From the NCBI GenBank assembly GCA_963773685.1, contig CAVZBY010000006.1:56704-120703 (forward strand): a DNA stretch of 64,000 nt, given 5' to 3'. Origin of the DNA: JALHVH01 sp963773685 (GTDB lineage Bacteria; Acidobacteriota; Aminicenantia; Aminicenantales; Saccharicenantaceae). Under the pieces are notes generated by a model, which was not told the origin of the DNA, made no database searches, and saw nothing but the letters and a program-made list of their open reading frames with translations. Numbering within the stretch: position 1 is the stretch's first letter; every line of letters starts with the position of its first letter. This document shows positions 25,873-34,958 of this stretch, piece by piece. The position numbers and the translations under genes are program-made.

Positions 25873-26856
25873 AGAAGATCAGCCTGGAGCTCGGCAGCGG
25901 CGGCAAGCTCATGAGAGATTTCATCGCCGGCGAGATCGTCCCCCGGTTCGCCAACCGCTACCTCGGCGAGCTCAGCGACGCGAGCCTCCTGCCGGGCGGC
26001 GTCGCCTTCACCACGGACAGCTACGTCGTCGACCCCATCTTCTTTCCCGGCGGAGATATCGGGACGCTCGCCGTCAACGGGACCGTGAACGATCTTATCG
26101 TCTCCGGCGCGGTTCCCCGGTTCCTTTCCCTTGCCCTCATCCTGGAGGAAGGCCTGGATGCCAAGGACCTCGAACGGGTCCTCGGCTCCATCCGGACCGC
26201 CGCCCGAAAAGCGGGGGTTTGCGTCGTGACGGGAGATACGAAGGTCGTCCGCCGCGGCCAGGGTGACAAGATCTTCATCAATACGTCCGGCATCGGGCGC
26301 ATCATCGCCCGGCCCTCGATCGCGAAGATCCGGCCCGGCGACAAGCTCATCCTCACCGGCACGCTCGGCGAACACAGCACGGCGATCATGCTGGCGCGGG
26401 AGGAATACGGATTCACGGCCCGCGTCAGGAGCGATTGCGCGCCGCTCCTCTTCCTCCTGCAGACCTGGAAGAAGGGCGCCTATCTGGATGAGGGACATCA
26501 CCCGGGGCGGACTGGCCACCGTCCTATCGGAGCTGGCCGAACGCCTCCCCTATCCTCTCCTCATCGAAGAATCCCGCATCCCCTTATCCCGGCCGGTGCG
26601 CGCCGCCGCGGGGCTCCTTGGGATCGATCCCCTTTTCCTGGCCTGCGAAGGCCGGGCAATCGTCGTGGCGCCGAAGGACAGAACCGAGGCCATCCTCCGC
26701 GACATGCGCCGCGATCCTGCGGGGCGAAGGGCCGCCGTCATCGGTGAGGTCCAGACGCGGATCGGAAAGCCCGGAGAATTGCTCCTCGAGACGACGGCGG
26801 GAGGCTTGAGGCTCCTCGAGCCCCTGACCTCGGAGCTCCTGCCGAGGATCTGTTGA
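25869..26856 (+). CDS. hypE: Hydrogenase expression/formation protein HypE (one frameshift)
   Basis: PurM-like ATPase that dehydrates a C-terminal thiocarbamate to make the cyanide ligands. Begins ISLELGSGGKLMRDFI; FTTDSYVVDPIFFPGGDIG; VNDLIVSGAVPRFLSL; VVTGDTKVV. A +1 shift near 26485 divides it; the second part starts MRDITRGGLATVLSE, and the protein ends LPRIC with the essential C-terminal cysteine intact. Restored length ~328 residues. Confidence 0.94.
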
Positions 26857-26869
26857 TTCCAAGGACACG

Positions 26870-28968
26870 ATGCGCGGAAGATCTGCCTTGACGCGCTCCG
26901 CGGCCCTGACGGGGTCTGCGGCGCTCGCCCTTCTGATCGCCTGCCCTCGCCCCCCCGTTCCCGGGTTCCGCGCGGAGCTCCGTTCTACCCTGGTTGCGTG
27001 CAAGGCCTTCGAAGCCGAGACCGCCCAGGTTCCGCTCACCATCTCGAACACGGGTTCGACGGCCTGGGAATCCGCGGGAGACGATCCCGTCTCCGTCTCC
27101 TATCATCTTCTCGACGCCGACAAGCGCGTTGTTCGCTTCGAAAATGCCCGGTCCTCTCTGCCGGGAAGGGTCGTCCCCGGCGCAACCGGAGCCCTCGAGG
27201 TCGCGGTCAAGGCGCCGCTCGAAGCCGGAAGCTACAATCTGGAATTCGATCTCGTCGCCGAAGGCTTCTCCTGGTTCAAAGACCGCGGCTCGAAGACCCT
27301 GGTCCTGCCGTTCGAGGTCGGGAGGCGGGAGTGGCCCGAGGACCATTACGAGCTTTCGCTCGACGCGGGACCCTATACGAAGATCGAATCGAGCGTTCCC
27401 GAGCTCGATACGCTCATGAAGCTCATCCGCATCACCCTGAAGCACAACGAGGTCTCCTTCGAGGGGCGGACGGGACGCGTGGAAGGCTTTTCCGCGGGCT
27501 CCGGCTATCCGCAAATATGGGTCCGGGATGCCGCCACCATCATCCCGGCATCCCGGTACTTCTACCCGGCCTCTTATATCCACTCCTGGCTCGACGAACT
27601 GCTCTCCCATCAGCGGCCGGACGGATCGCTCCCCGATTGGTTCGATTCCCGCGGCGTTACAGACAAGAATACCGTGGAAACGGACCAGGAGACGAGCGCC
27701 GTCCAGGCCGGACACCAGGTTTACCGGTTGTTGGGACCTGAATGGTACCTGCATGAGATCGATGGGGTCCCCGCGTACGAAAGGATGGAGCGCGCCCTCG
27801 AATTCGTCCTCAAGGACCGATTCGACCCCGTCCACGGATTGATCAAGGGCGCCCACACGGCCGATTGGGGGGACGTGGAGATGGAGGACGCCGATCAGAG
27901 CGCCATTTATGCCGGGGAGACGACGCGCTGGACGGCAGACATCTACGACCAGGGCATGTTCTATCAGGCGGCGTACGACCTCGCTCATTGGTTCGAGGTC
28001 GAAGGCGCCCGGGACAAGGCCAATCTCTGGCGTGACAGGGCCCAACAGGTACGCTTGAACGCCAACAAGCGGCTATGGCAGAACGATAGGGGTTTTTATC
28101 GTGTTCATATCCATCTCGAGCCGTGGCGGCATGATCTCGACGAGGACTCGATATTCGCTATGGGCGGCAACGCCCAGGCCATCATCTCCGGGCTGGCCGG
28201 CGAGCCGACGGCAAGCTCGATCAGAGAGCAGGATCATCGAACAGGCCCTCGCGCGCCAGAAGGAATTCGGCGTCTCCACCATCAGCGGGTCGCTCCTCCC
28301 TCCTTATCCCGCGGGCTTCTTCAAGCATCCGGCCCTGGACGAACCATACGAATACCAGAACGGCGGCCAGTGGGACTGGTTCGGGGGCAGGCTCGTTCTG
28401 GCCATGTTCGAGTCGGGCTTCAGCCGCGAAGCCAGGGAAAAGCTCATTGAGATCGCCCGCAAGAATATCGCGAACGACGGCCTCTATGAATGGGACACGA
28501 AGGACGGTCGGGGACGGGGAAGCGACTTCTACTCGGGCAGCGCCGGGAGCCTTACTCGGGCCCTCGTCGAAGGCTATCTCGGCGTCCGGATCGACGCGCT
28601 TCACCTCGAGATCTCGCCCCGGCTCGGCTTGGATAGCGCTCGGGTCCATATCAAGTCTTCCGGCCGCCGGCCGGTTCGTGGCCTATGACTACGGCGTGGA
28701 CGAGAAGGCCCGGAAGATCCGCCTCGAGGTCGGCTCCAATAAAGAATGGCCATGGATCCCGATCCGGATCCTGAATCCCTGGGCGCCTTCCCCGTCGGGA
28801 CGCGCGCCGAACAAATCCGGACCCCCGGACGTTCGGATCGACGGCAGGATAGTTCCTTTCCAAATGGAACAGGTAGGCCGTGATGAATACATCCACGTCG
28901 ATCTGAGGCCGACGCCTCCCCCCAAAACATCCGTCATCGAGGTCCGCATCCTCCCCTCTCAGAACTGA
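26870..28968 (+). CDS. Putative (alpha/alpha)6-barrel glycosidase lipoprotein (two frameshifts)
   Basis: ~700 residues after restoring +1 shifts near 28205 and 28665. The N-terminus has a lipoprotein signal (ALALLIAC, Cys ~26). Residues ~35-150 look like an immunoglobulin-like beta domain; ~165-590 carry the pattern of six-hairpin glycosidases, including YPQIWVRDAATIIPASRYF and acidic motifs such as DWGDVEMEDADQ and GQWDWFGGRLVLAMF; a beta-sandwich tail ends ...SVIEVRILPSQN. The WxRD motif recalls glucosidase and mannosidase families, but I cannot assign a GH number. Likely periplasmic or surface-bound glycan processing. Confidence 0.6.
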
Positions 28969-29172
28969 GCTTTTCAGTCTCCGAGCCTATCCCTGCCCGT
29001 GCCGGAAAATATCCTGTTAAAGAGGAAAGGTGCTGTTTTATGGGGCGATCTTTGGGGCGGATAAGGCCGCAATAGTCGTCCGATCTGAGGCATCGAAGCG
29101 TCGAGCCCCCTGAATTCAGCTCTATTCCAGAGAGGGAATCCGTTTTCTGACATCTTGAGGACGCGGCAGTTC

Positions 29173-29189
29173 CTGGCACGAATACGGCA
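29173..29189 (+). promoter_or_regulatory. Sigma-54-like promoter before the small membrane protein gene
   Basis: CTGGCACG-aata-CGGCA: the -24 GG (29175-29176) and -12 GC (29187-29188) are 10 bp apart as required, and the -24 half is a perfect TGGCACG. The -12 half has CGGC in place of TTGC. It lies ~93 bp before the ATG at 29282. Confidence 0.45.
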
Positions 29190-29281
29190 GTAAGATGGGC
29201 ATCCTCTCCCCAGTCTCTTGCGCCGCTCCGGCTATCGGGCGGCCTGGGACGGCGAGGAGCAAAGAGAACAAGGAGGTTGGC

Positions 29282-29428
29282 ATGTTAGGAACAATCTTGA
29301 TCGTCCTGTTGATCCTGTGGGCGCTGGGCCTCTTCGCGTTCCACGCCGGCGGCCTGATCCATGTCCTTCTGGTCATCGCCGCGATCGTCCTGATCGTCCG
29401 GCTGGTGCAGGGCAAAAAGATCCTTTAA
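29282..29428 (+). CDS. Small lmo0937-family membrane protein
   Basis: A 48-residue protein with two hydrophobic helices (TILIVLLILWALGLFAF and IHVLLVIAAIVLIVRLV) separated by HAGGL, the pattern of the lmo0937/DUF5670 family. An AAGGAGG ribosome-binding site is present. Members occur widely in stress-induced gene groups; biochemical role unknown. Confidence 0.75.
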   Translation: MLGTILIVLLILWALGLFAFHAGGLIHVLLVIAAIVLIVRLVQGKKIL

Positions 29429-29444
29429 CGGGGAAGAAGCCAAA

Positions 29445-30488
29445 ATGGTGCGCCGAAGAGTCGGTGTTTCAGGTCGGATAGCGGGTCTCCTCGCAGGCCT
29501 GGGACTGATCACCCCCTGCCTCTTTTCCGCTCAGGTTTTCAAGTACTCGAAGATCAAGCCTGAAAAGGGATATCTGATCCAGACCGTTCCCTACGAAAAA
29601 TGGCTGAAGAGGAATTATTGCGGGCCGGCCTGCCTGGCTATGGTCCTCAACTACTGGGATGAAGCGCGGCTCCTTCAGCCAGCGGAAGATCACGGACGAG
29701 ATCTACGATTCCGAAAGCCAGGCGACCTATAACTCCGAACTGGTCCTGTATCCGCGCACCCAGGGATTCGAGAGCTATTCTTTCCAGGGAGACCTGAAGG
29801 TCCTGAAGGACGTCGTCGGCAAAGGACATTCCGGTGATCGTCCTGACCAAGACCATAAAACAGCTCGCCAAGGGACACTACCGGGTGGTCATCGGATTCG
29901 ACGAGGACAGGAACGAGATCATCTTTCACGACCCCTTTTTCGGGGAGCGTCATGCCATGACGTCCGAGGATTTCATGAAGGTCTGGGACCTGGGAAAGGG
30001 GCGTAACCAGTCCCGGTGGATGATGGCCGTGGTTCCCGATCAAAGCGCTTTCCCTTTTCCCGCTCTGCAGAGCGACCCTCTGACCCCCATCAATCTGGCC
30101 ACGGCCTATTACCGGAGGTCGGATTTCGCGAAATCGAAGGAGCAGTGGGAAAAAGCCACGGAATCTCTCGGCGACGATCCCTACCCCTGTACAGCCTGGC
30201 CATGGTCAGCCTGAGAGAGGGCAAGGCCGGGGAGGCCGAGGCCTATGCCCTCGAAGCCCTCGGAACTGGACGGGAAGAGCGCTTACGCCCATGACGTCCT
30301 GGGCCTGGCTTACGCCAGTCAGGGCAAGCTCGCCGAGGCGATTGCAGTCCCTCGAGTCAGGCGCTCCGGCTGGCCCCGGGCGAGGAGTTCATCCGAAAGC
30401 ATTATCTGCAGGTCCGGGCTCTTTACATCGAAAGAGCCCGGCTTGAAAACATTCAAAAAAAGGAGAATCCGAATGAAAAAACAGATTA
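29445..30488 (+). CDS. PA2778-like C39-type cysteine peptidase with TPR repeats (about five frameshifts)
   Basis: Rejoined frames give ~345 residues: signal peptide (IAGLLAGLGLITPCLFSA), a papain-like C39 peptidase domain with catalytic NYCGPACLAMVLNYW and GHYRVVIGFDEDRNEIIFHDP (His and Asp), then TPR-type helices (NLATAYYRRSDFAKSKEQW, HDVLGLAYASQGKLAEAI). It ends RLENIQKKENPNEKTD with TAA at 30486-30488. Shifts lie near 29665, 29822, 30185, 30262 and 30360. The domain order is that of PA2778-family peptidases, and the next gene is a small membrane protein as in PA2778-PA2779 pairs. Probably periplasmic; target unknown. Confidence 0.7.
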
Positions 30489-30709
30489 AGATCTGGAGCA
30501 TCCTGTTGATGCTGGTGCTGGTTTCTTCCTATGCCGTCGCCCTTCAGAAGCCGGTGCTTCAGCAGTCGGGCACGTCCGCTCAGCTGGTGCTCAGCGGGCA
30601 GGACGTGATCACGGCCTCCGATGCCGGGGGAGGTTATCTCTCCACGAGGGATATCATCCTCGTCGTGATCATCATCTTCGCGGTCATCGGCCTGATCGTC
30701 GTCCTCTAG
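30473..30709 (+). CDS. Small exported membrane protein, PA2779-like position
   Basis: 78 residues: signal peptide (IWSILLMLVLVSSYAVA), a short polar middle part (QKPVLQQSGTSAQL) and a C-terminal membrane helix (DIILVVIIIFAVIGLIVVL). The ATG overlaps the end of the peptidase gene by 16 bp, so translation is probably coupled. In Pseudomonas the C39-TPR protein PA2778 is followed by the small protein PA2779; the layout matches though sequence resemblance is weak. Could be the peptidase's partner or substrate. Confidence 0.5.
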   Translation: MKKQIKIWSILLMLVLVSSYAVALQKPVLQQSGTSAQLVLSGQDVITASDAGGGYLSTRDIILVVIIIFAVIGLIVVL

Positions 30710-30711
30710 CT

Positions 30712-30740
30712 CGAGAGAGTGCCCGACGGCACCTCTCTCG
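30712..30740 (+). terminator. Hairpin after the small exported protein, possible terminator
   Basis: CGAGAGAG-TGCC-cgac-GGCA-c-CTCTCTCG: 12 base pairs with one bulge, 3 bp after the stop codon. There is no T-run, so termination may be weak or Rho-assisted. Confidence 0.5.
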
Positions 30741-30782
30741 GGAAGATCCGGCAGGACGCCGTTCTTTCAACTGATCCGGTAA

Positions 30783-30810
30783 GGACGTCCTCTCAAGGGG
30801 GAGGACGTCC
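30783..30810. promoter_or_regulatory. Perfect 10-bp hairpin upstream of the DUF3185 gene
   Basis: GGACGTCCTC-tcaagggg-GAGGACGTCC, 38 bp before the ATG at 30849. Each arm also contains the palindrome GGACGTCC. Could act as an attenuator, an RNA-processing site or an operator; nothing decides between these. Confidence 0.5.
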
Positions 30811-30848
30811 GCTCCATTGCCGTTGGAAGGAAAAGGAGGGATGATTCC

Positions 30849-31061
30849 ATGAAGCTCACAGGCATCGTTCTCATCGTTCTCGGAGTCCTGGCCCTGGCCT
30901 ACCAGGGGATCCGCTATACGACTCGGGAAAAGGTCATCGATCTCGGGCCCCTGCAGGTCACGTCCACGGAGAAGAAGACCATTCCTCTGCCTCCGATCGT
31001 GGGCGGCGTTGCCCTCATCGCGGGGATCGCGATGATCTACGCCGACAGAAAAAAGAGATAG
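30849..31061 (+). CDS. DUF3185-family small membrane protein
   Basis: 70 residues: helix 1 TGIVLIVLGVLALAYQGI, a polar loop with KVIDLGPLQVTSTEKKTIPLPP, here noted as KVIDLGPLQV then KKTIPLPP, and helix 2 IVGGVALIAGIAMIY, ending in a basic tail. This is the full DUF3185 pattern. Good AAAGGAGG ribosome-binding site. Function unknown; found among other small stress/envelope genes here. Confidence 0.8.
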   Translation: MKLTGIVLIVLGVLALAYQGIRYTTREKVIDLGPLQVTSTEKKTIPLPPIVGGVALIAGIAMIYADRKKR

Positions 31062-31217
31062 CCCTTTTCCTTGCCGTAGCCGGGCGTTCTCATCCTACGG
31101 CACTATTTGAAGCCAAAGGCGGGCGTCCGGGTCCGCATCGAAGGCCGCCAGGACCTCTCCCTCGAGCCCTGGGAAGAGAGCCTGCGGCCTCCCGCCCGCG
31201 CGTCCGTCCCCTTGCCC

Positions 31218-31246
31218 TTGACACATCTTTCTTCCTTGCGTAGAAT
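31218..31246 (+). promoter_or_regulatory. Sigma-70-type promoter of the NtrC-type regulator
   Basis: TTGACA (31218-31223), exactly 17 bp, TAGAAT (31241-31246), 15 bp before the ATG, with the ribosome-binding site CAGGAGGTGTC in between (31251-31261). Confidence 0.8.
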
Positions 31247-31261
31247 TTTCCAGGAGGTGTC

Positions 31262-32686
31262 ATGGGCGAAGATCCGATCACGACCGTCCTGATCATAGAT
31301 GACGATAAGCTCATTCGCGACTGGGTCGCGAATGTGGTATCCCATCTCGGGCATCGTTCGTTTTTTGCCCGCACGCTCAAAGAGGGCCTCCGGAAGGTCG
31401 AATCCGAGGCGTTCGACATCGTTTTTCTGGACGTCCAGATGCCCGATGGGAACGGCCTGGAGGTCATCCCCAGGATCAAAGCTGTCCGATCCTCGCCGGA
31501 GATCATCGTGATCACGGGGCGGGGCGATCCCGATGAGGCCGAACTCGCCATCCAATCCGGCGCCTGGGATTATCTGGAAAAGCCGGCTCCGTTCGAAGCC
31601 ATCAAGCTCCCCCTGCTCCGGGCCTTGGAATATCGGGCGGATCGAAAGAACGGGAAGCCGGCGATCCCCTTGAAGAGGAACGGCATCATCGGCGAATCCG
31701 AAAAGATCACCTCCGCCCTGGAGCTTCTGACCCAGGCCGCCGGCAGCAATGTCAATGTTCTCATCACCGGCGAAACCGGTACCGGGAAAGAGCTTTTTGC
31801 CAAGGTCATCCATTCTAATAGCGCGCGGGCGAAAAGAAATTTCGTGGTCGTCGACTGCACCGCGCTGCCCGAGACCCTCGTCGAAAGCGTCCTTTTCGGA
31901 CACGCGCGGGGAGCTTTTACGGGCGCCGAGAGCCGCGAGGAGGGCTTGATCAAGCAGGCCGACGGAGGGACCCTTTTCCTGGATGAGATCGGGGAGCTGC
32001 CGCTATTGATCCAGAAAAGGTTCCTCCGGGTCATTCAAGAGCACCGTTTCCGCCCCGTCGGAGGACGCCAGGAGGTCGCGAGCGATTTCCGGCTTATCGC
32101 GGCGACGAACCGGAGCCTCGAAAGCATGGTCCAAGAGGGCCGATTCCGGGAGGATCTTCTCTTCCGGCTCCGGACCCTGCTGATCGAAGCGCCCCCGCTG
32201 AGAGAGCTTCTCGAAGACATCAAGAAATTGACGCTCTTTTATATGAAGGACCTGTGCGAGCGGTTCGGCATAGAACCTAAGGGGGCGTCCCCCGAATTCT
32301 GGGAGATCGTGACCGAATACAAATGGCCGGGAAACGTCCGGGAACTGGTCCATGCCCTGGAGAAGGCCCTGCTTTCGGCAAAAGACGAACCCATGCTTTT
32401 CCCCAAACACCTTCCGACCTATATCCGTATCCAGGTGGCCCGGGATTCCTTCCCGAAGAGTCCGGCAGGCCATGTCGAGCCGGAGATCTTCTCGAGCGGC
32501 TCAAAGGCGCCGCCGAAATTGAAGGAGATCCGGAAAGCGGCCGCCGACGAGGCCGAGCGACGGTATCTGAAGAACCTGCTCTCTTTCGTGAACGGAGACA
32601 GCGACAAAGCCTGCCGCATATCCGGTCTTTCCCGCTCGAGGTTCTATACTCTTCTCAGGAAGCACCGACCGGCCGGCGGGGCCTGA
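31262..32686 (+). CDS. Sigma-54-dependent response regulator (NtrC family)
   Basis: 474 residues. Receiver domain (1-125) with IIDDD, phospho-acceptor Asp in IVFLDVQMPDGNG and Lys in YLEKPAP; AAA+ domain (~140-370) with Walker A ITGETGTGKELFAK, the sigma-54 contact loop GAFTGAESREEG, Walker B GGTLFLDEIGELP, and the arginine finger region FREDLLFRLR; C-terminal Fis-type helix-turn-helix (DKACRISGLSRSRFYTLLRKH). No histidine kinase lies nearby, so it is an orphan in this window. The three sigma-54-like promoters at 29173, 32814 and 37766 are plausible targets. Intact, with a strong promoter of its own. Confidence 0.95.
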   Translation: MGEDPITTVLIIDDDKLIRDWVANVVSHLGHRSFFARTLKEGLRKVESEAFDIVFLDVQMPDGNGLEVIPRIKAVRSSPEIIVITGRGDPDEAELAIQSGAWDYLEKPAPFEAIKLPLLRALEYRADRKNGKPAIPLKRNGIIGESEKITSALELLTQAAGSNVNVLITGETGTGKELFAKVIHSNSARAKRNFVVVDCTALPETLVESVLFGHARGAFTGAESREEGLIKQADGGTLFLDEIGELPLLIQKRFLRVIQEHRFRPVGGRQEVASDFRLIAATNRSLESMVQEGRFREDLLFRLRTLLIEAPPLRELLEDIKKLTLFYMKDLCERFGIEPKGASPEFWEIVTEYKWPGNVRELVHALEKALLSAKDEPMLFPKHLPTYIRIQVARDSFPKSPAGHVEPEIFSSGSKAPPKLKEIRKAAADEAERRYLKNLLSFVNGDSDKACRISGLSRSRFYTLLRKHRPAGGA

Positions 32687-32707
32687 CCGGAACGAGTGCT
32701 CATTTAT

Positions 32708-32739
32708 CGGAATAAGTACTGCTTAAGAACACTATTCCG
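32708..32739. promoter_or_regulatory. Inverted repeat CGGAATA / TATTCCG, possible activator site
   Basis: CGGAATA (32708-32714) and TATTCCG (32733-32739) form a perfect 7-bp inverted repeat with 18 bp between arms, ~75 bp upstream of the sigma-54-like promoter at 32814 and just after the regulator gene. Position and dyad symmetry suit an enhancer for the Fis-type DNA-binding domain. Confidence 0.4.
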
Positions 32740-32813
32740 GGCCGATTCCGGGTGAAATCGGCTCAAATCGCCTCCTCGTCCCTATTAAGAACAGATCGCC
32801 GGGCTTTGTGATA

Positions 32814-32830
32814 TTGGCATGTTTCTTGAA
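32814..32830 (+). promoter_or_regulatory. Sigma-54-like promoter before the outer-membrane protein gene
   Basis: TTGGCATG-tttc-TTGAA: GG at 32816-32817 and GA at 32828-32829 are 10 bp apart. One mismatch to the core (TTGA for TTGC). It lies ~63 bp before the ATG at 32893. Confidence 0.5.
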
Positions 32831-32892
32831 TAGCTATCCATGGAAAGGAAAGGGAACGAGTCCCTTTGGAACGATATCCATGGAGGTGTTAC

Positions 32893-33504
32893 ATGCTCAG
32901 GAAGATCATGATCATATTGGCCGCGACGGTATCTCTCGTCGCCGCGGCGGCGGAGGTCTCCGCACAGGACGTGCTGATGAATTCGGCCGAGACCATCAAC
33001 CAGGGCAATATCAAGCTGGCCCTGTTCCCGACCGTGCTTTTCGGCAAGAACGGCGGCGACTCCGTATGGGGTATGGCCGGACGGATCGGATACGGGCTTA
33101 CGCCGAGCTTTGACATCGAGCTCAAGGCCGCGGCCTTCAAAGGCCTCAGCTACTTCGGAGTCGAAGCCGAATATTGGCTCATCCACGGGCGGGATGTCAA
33201 CGTCTCGGCGGCGCTGGGGGGGCACCTGACGGACGCGAGGCCGGGAGCGGACAGCTCCGGTATCGACACCACTCTCCTGGTCAGCACCAGCCCCGCTCGG
33301 CGGCTGGAGTTTTATGGGGGCCTCAAGCTTGCCTTCGATTCGATCAAGGACTCGGATCGGAACCTCACCCGGGTGCATCTCGTGCCGGGGATCGAATACC
33401 GCGTCAGCGCCGACCTCGATTTTCTGGCCGAGTTCGGTATCGCCCTCAACGACAACGCGCGCAGCTATGTCAGCGTTGGATTGGCGTTATACCTTTTGCG
33501 CTGA
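32893..33504 (+). CDS. Outer-membrane beta-barrel protein, unknown family
   Basis: 203 residues with a cleavable signal peptide (ILAATVSLVAAAAEVSAQ) and about eight predicted amphipathic strands (for example IKLALFPTVLFG, FDIELKAAAF, LEFYGGLKLAFDSI), ending SYVSVGLALYLLR. Typical of small OmpX/OmpW-sized barrels, but no specific family is recognised. AT-rich leader with TGGAGGTG ribosome-binding site; lies right after the NtrC-type regulator and behind a sigma-54-like promoter. Confidence 0.65.
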   Translation: MLRKIMIILAATVSLVAAAAEVSAQDVLMNSAETINQGNIKLALFPTVLFGKNGGDSVWGMAGRIGYGLTPSFDIELKAAAFKGLSYFGVEAEYWLIHGRDVNVSAALGGHLTDARPGADSSGIDTTLLVSTSPARRLEFYGGLKLAFDSIKDSDRNLTRVHLVPGIEYRVSADLDFLAEFGIALNDNARSYVSVGLALYLLR

Positions 33505-33556
33505 TGGCTCCGGCCTGGCGAACCCGGGCGCTTGGGGCAAGGAGCTTGAGGAACCC

Positions 33557-33928
33557 ATGCGATTACTCTACTATTCAAGCCGGGACGATCGAACCCATAA
33601 GAGGCTCGAAGCGGTCGTTCATAAGGTCGTCCCGGAAGGCCAACTAGAGCTCTTCCGAGGACTGGATGCCTTCAGGGAGAGGCTCCGGATGCCCGTGGAG
33701 CCGAATTCCATCGCGGTTCTCGTGGCCTCGAACCGGGCGGAGCTTCAGGAGATGCAGGCGCTCCGCGGGCTGATGACGGAAATATTCATCGTCCTTGTCA
33801 TCCCGGATCGGAAGGACGGGACCATCAGGCTCGCCCACCTCCTGTTACCCAGGTTCCTGAGCCAAAAAGACGACGATTTCCAGGATCTCGCCCAAGTCCT
33901 GGATAAGATGGTTCGGACCTCTCACTGA
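33557..33928 (+). CDS. Hypothetical protein, 123 residues
   Basis: Starts MRLLYYSSRDDRTHKRLEAV and has alternating beta strands and helices (SIAVLVASN, IFIVLVIPDR) that suggest a small Rossmann-like or receiver-like fold without obvious catalytic residues. No signal peptide. 52 bp after the barrel gene and probably cotranscribed; the ATG has GGAGCTTGAGG upstream. Function unknown. Confidence 0.55.
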   Translation: MRLLYYSSRDDRTHKRLEAVVHKVVPEGQLELFRGLDAFRERLRMPVEPNSIAVLVASNRAELQEMQALRGLMTEIFIVLVIPDRKDGTIRLAHLLLPRFLSQKDDDFQDLAQVLDKMVRTSH

Positions 33929-33983
33929 TCGCGGAAGGCGACGGCCGGGCTTCGACGTCTCGATCCAACCCCGCCGCGCGATC

Positions 33984-34958
33984 TTAGGGTCCGTGATCCT
34001 TCCCCGCAAAGCTCGACCCGTGTTGCGCCAGCCACTCCAGTAAGGCGCGCACGCTGCCCGTGGCCAGGGCGATGCTCGTATCCGCCGCGCCGTAATACAG
34101 ATGGAGCGTGTCGCCGTCGGGAGCGAGGGTATGGCCGCAGGGAAAGACGACGTAGCCCACGTCCCCCTGCTGCTCGTAGGGTTCTTCCGGGCCGAAGACC
34201 CATTCGTCGCCGCGTTTGAGACAGCGCTCCGGCTCGTCGCAGATCGAACAGCGCCAGTCCCAGCCGGTAAATGCAGCCCGCCGCCGTCTGCCGCACGCCA
34301 TGGTAGATCACCAGCCATCCCTGCGGAGTTTCGATGGGCGGGGACGAGAGGCCGATCTTGTTCGCGTCCCACCAGGCGCCCCGCCGGGCCTCCAGCATCA
34401 GCTTGTGGCCGCCCCAGTGGCTGCAGGTCGGGCGAATAGGAGATCCACATATGCGCGCGGGGCCCGCTGACCGGGCGATGGATCAAGGCCCAATGGCCGC
34501 CGATCCGCCGGGGCAGCAGGGCCGCGTCCTTGTCCTCCGGCGACATGATCACGCCAAAGCGCTCGAAGTGGCGGAAATCCTCGGTGAGCGCCAGCGCCAC
34601 CCCGGGGCCGTCGCGGGAGTAGGCGGTATAGACGACGGCATACTTCTCCAATTCCGGGACGAAGGTGATGCGCGGGATCTTCGATGCCCCAGAGCTCCTC
34701 CGGGTAATGTTCGGGATCGGGCAACAGGGTCGGCGCGGGTCGATCTGCCAGCCATCGATCGCCGTTGGCCGAGCGCGCCGCGCAGAGGTGCGACAGTCCG
34801 CGTCGATCCTCGACGCGGCACAAGAGCAGGGTCGTGCCATCCGGCAGCAGCGTCGCCCCGGGGTTGAAGACGCTGTTGATCGGATAGGGCCAATCGGCGG
34901 CGGTCAGGATCGGATTGAGCTCATGGCGGTGAAAGAGTTCGGGCTGTTGAGGATTCAT
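33984..34958 (-). CDS. GH130-family glycoside phosphorylase/hydrolase (about three frameshifts)
   Basis: ~325 residues after joining frames with shifts near 34685, 34430 and 34240. Five-bladed beta-propeller pattern of GH130: NPILTAADWPYPINSVFNPGA, EELWGIEDPRITFV, YSRDGPGVALALTEDF, DKDAALLPRRIGGHWALIHRP, WWDANKIGLSSPPIETPQGW and YYGAADTSIALATG. Family members phosphorolyse or hydrolyse beta-mannosides. Its ATG overlaps the stop of the glycosyltransferase gene by 4 bp, so both act together. Codon use (GCG, CGC, CTG) differs from neighbours. Confidence 0.85.
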
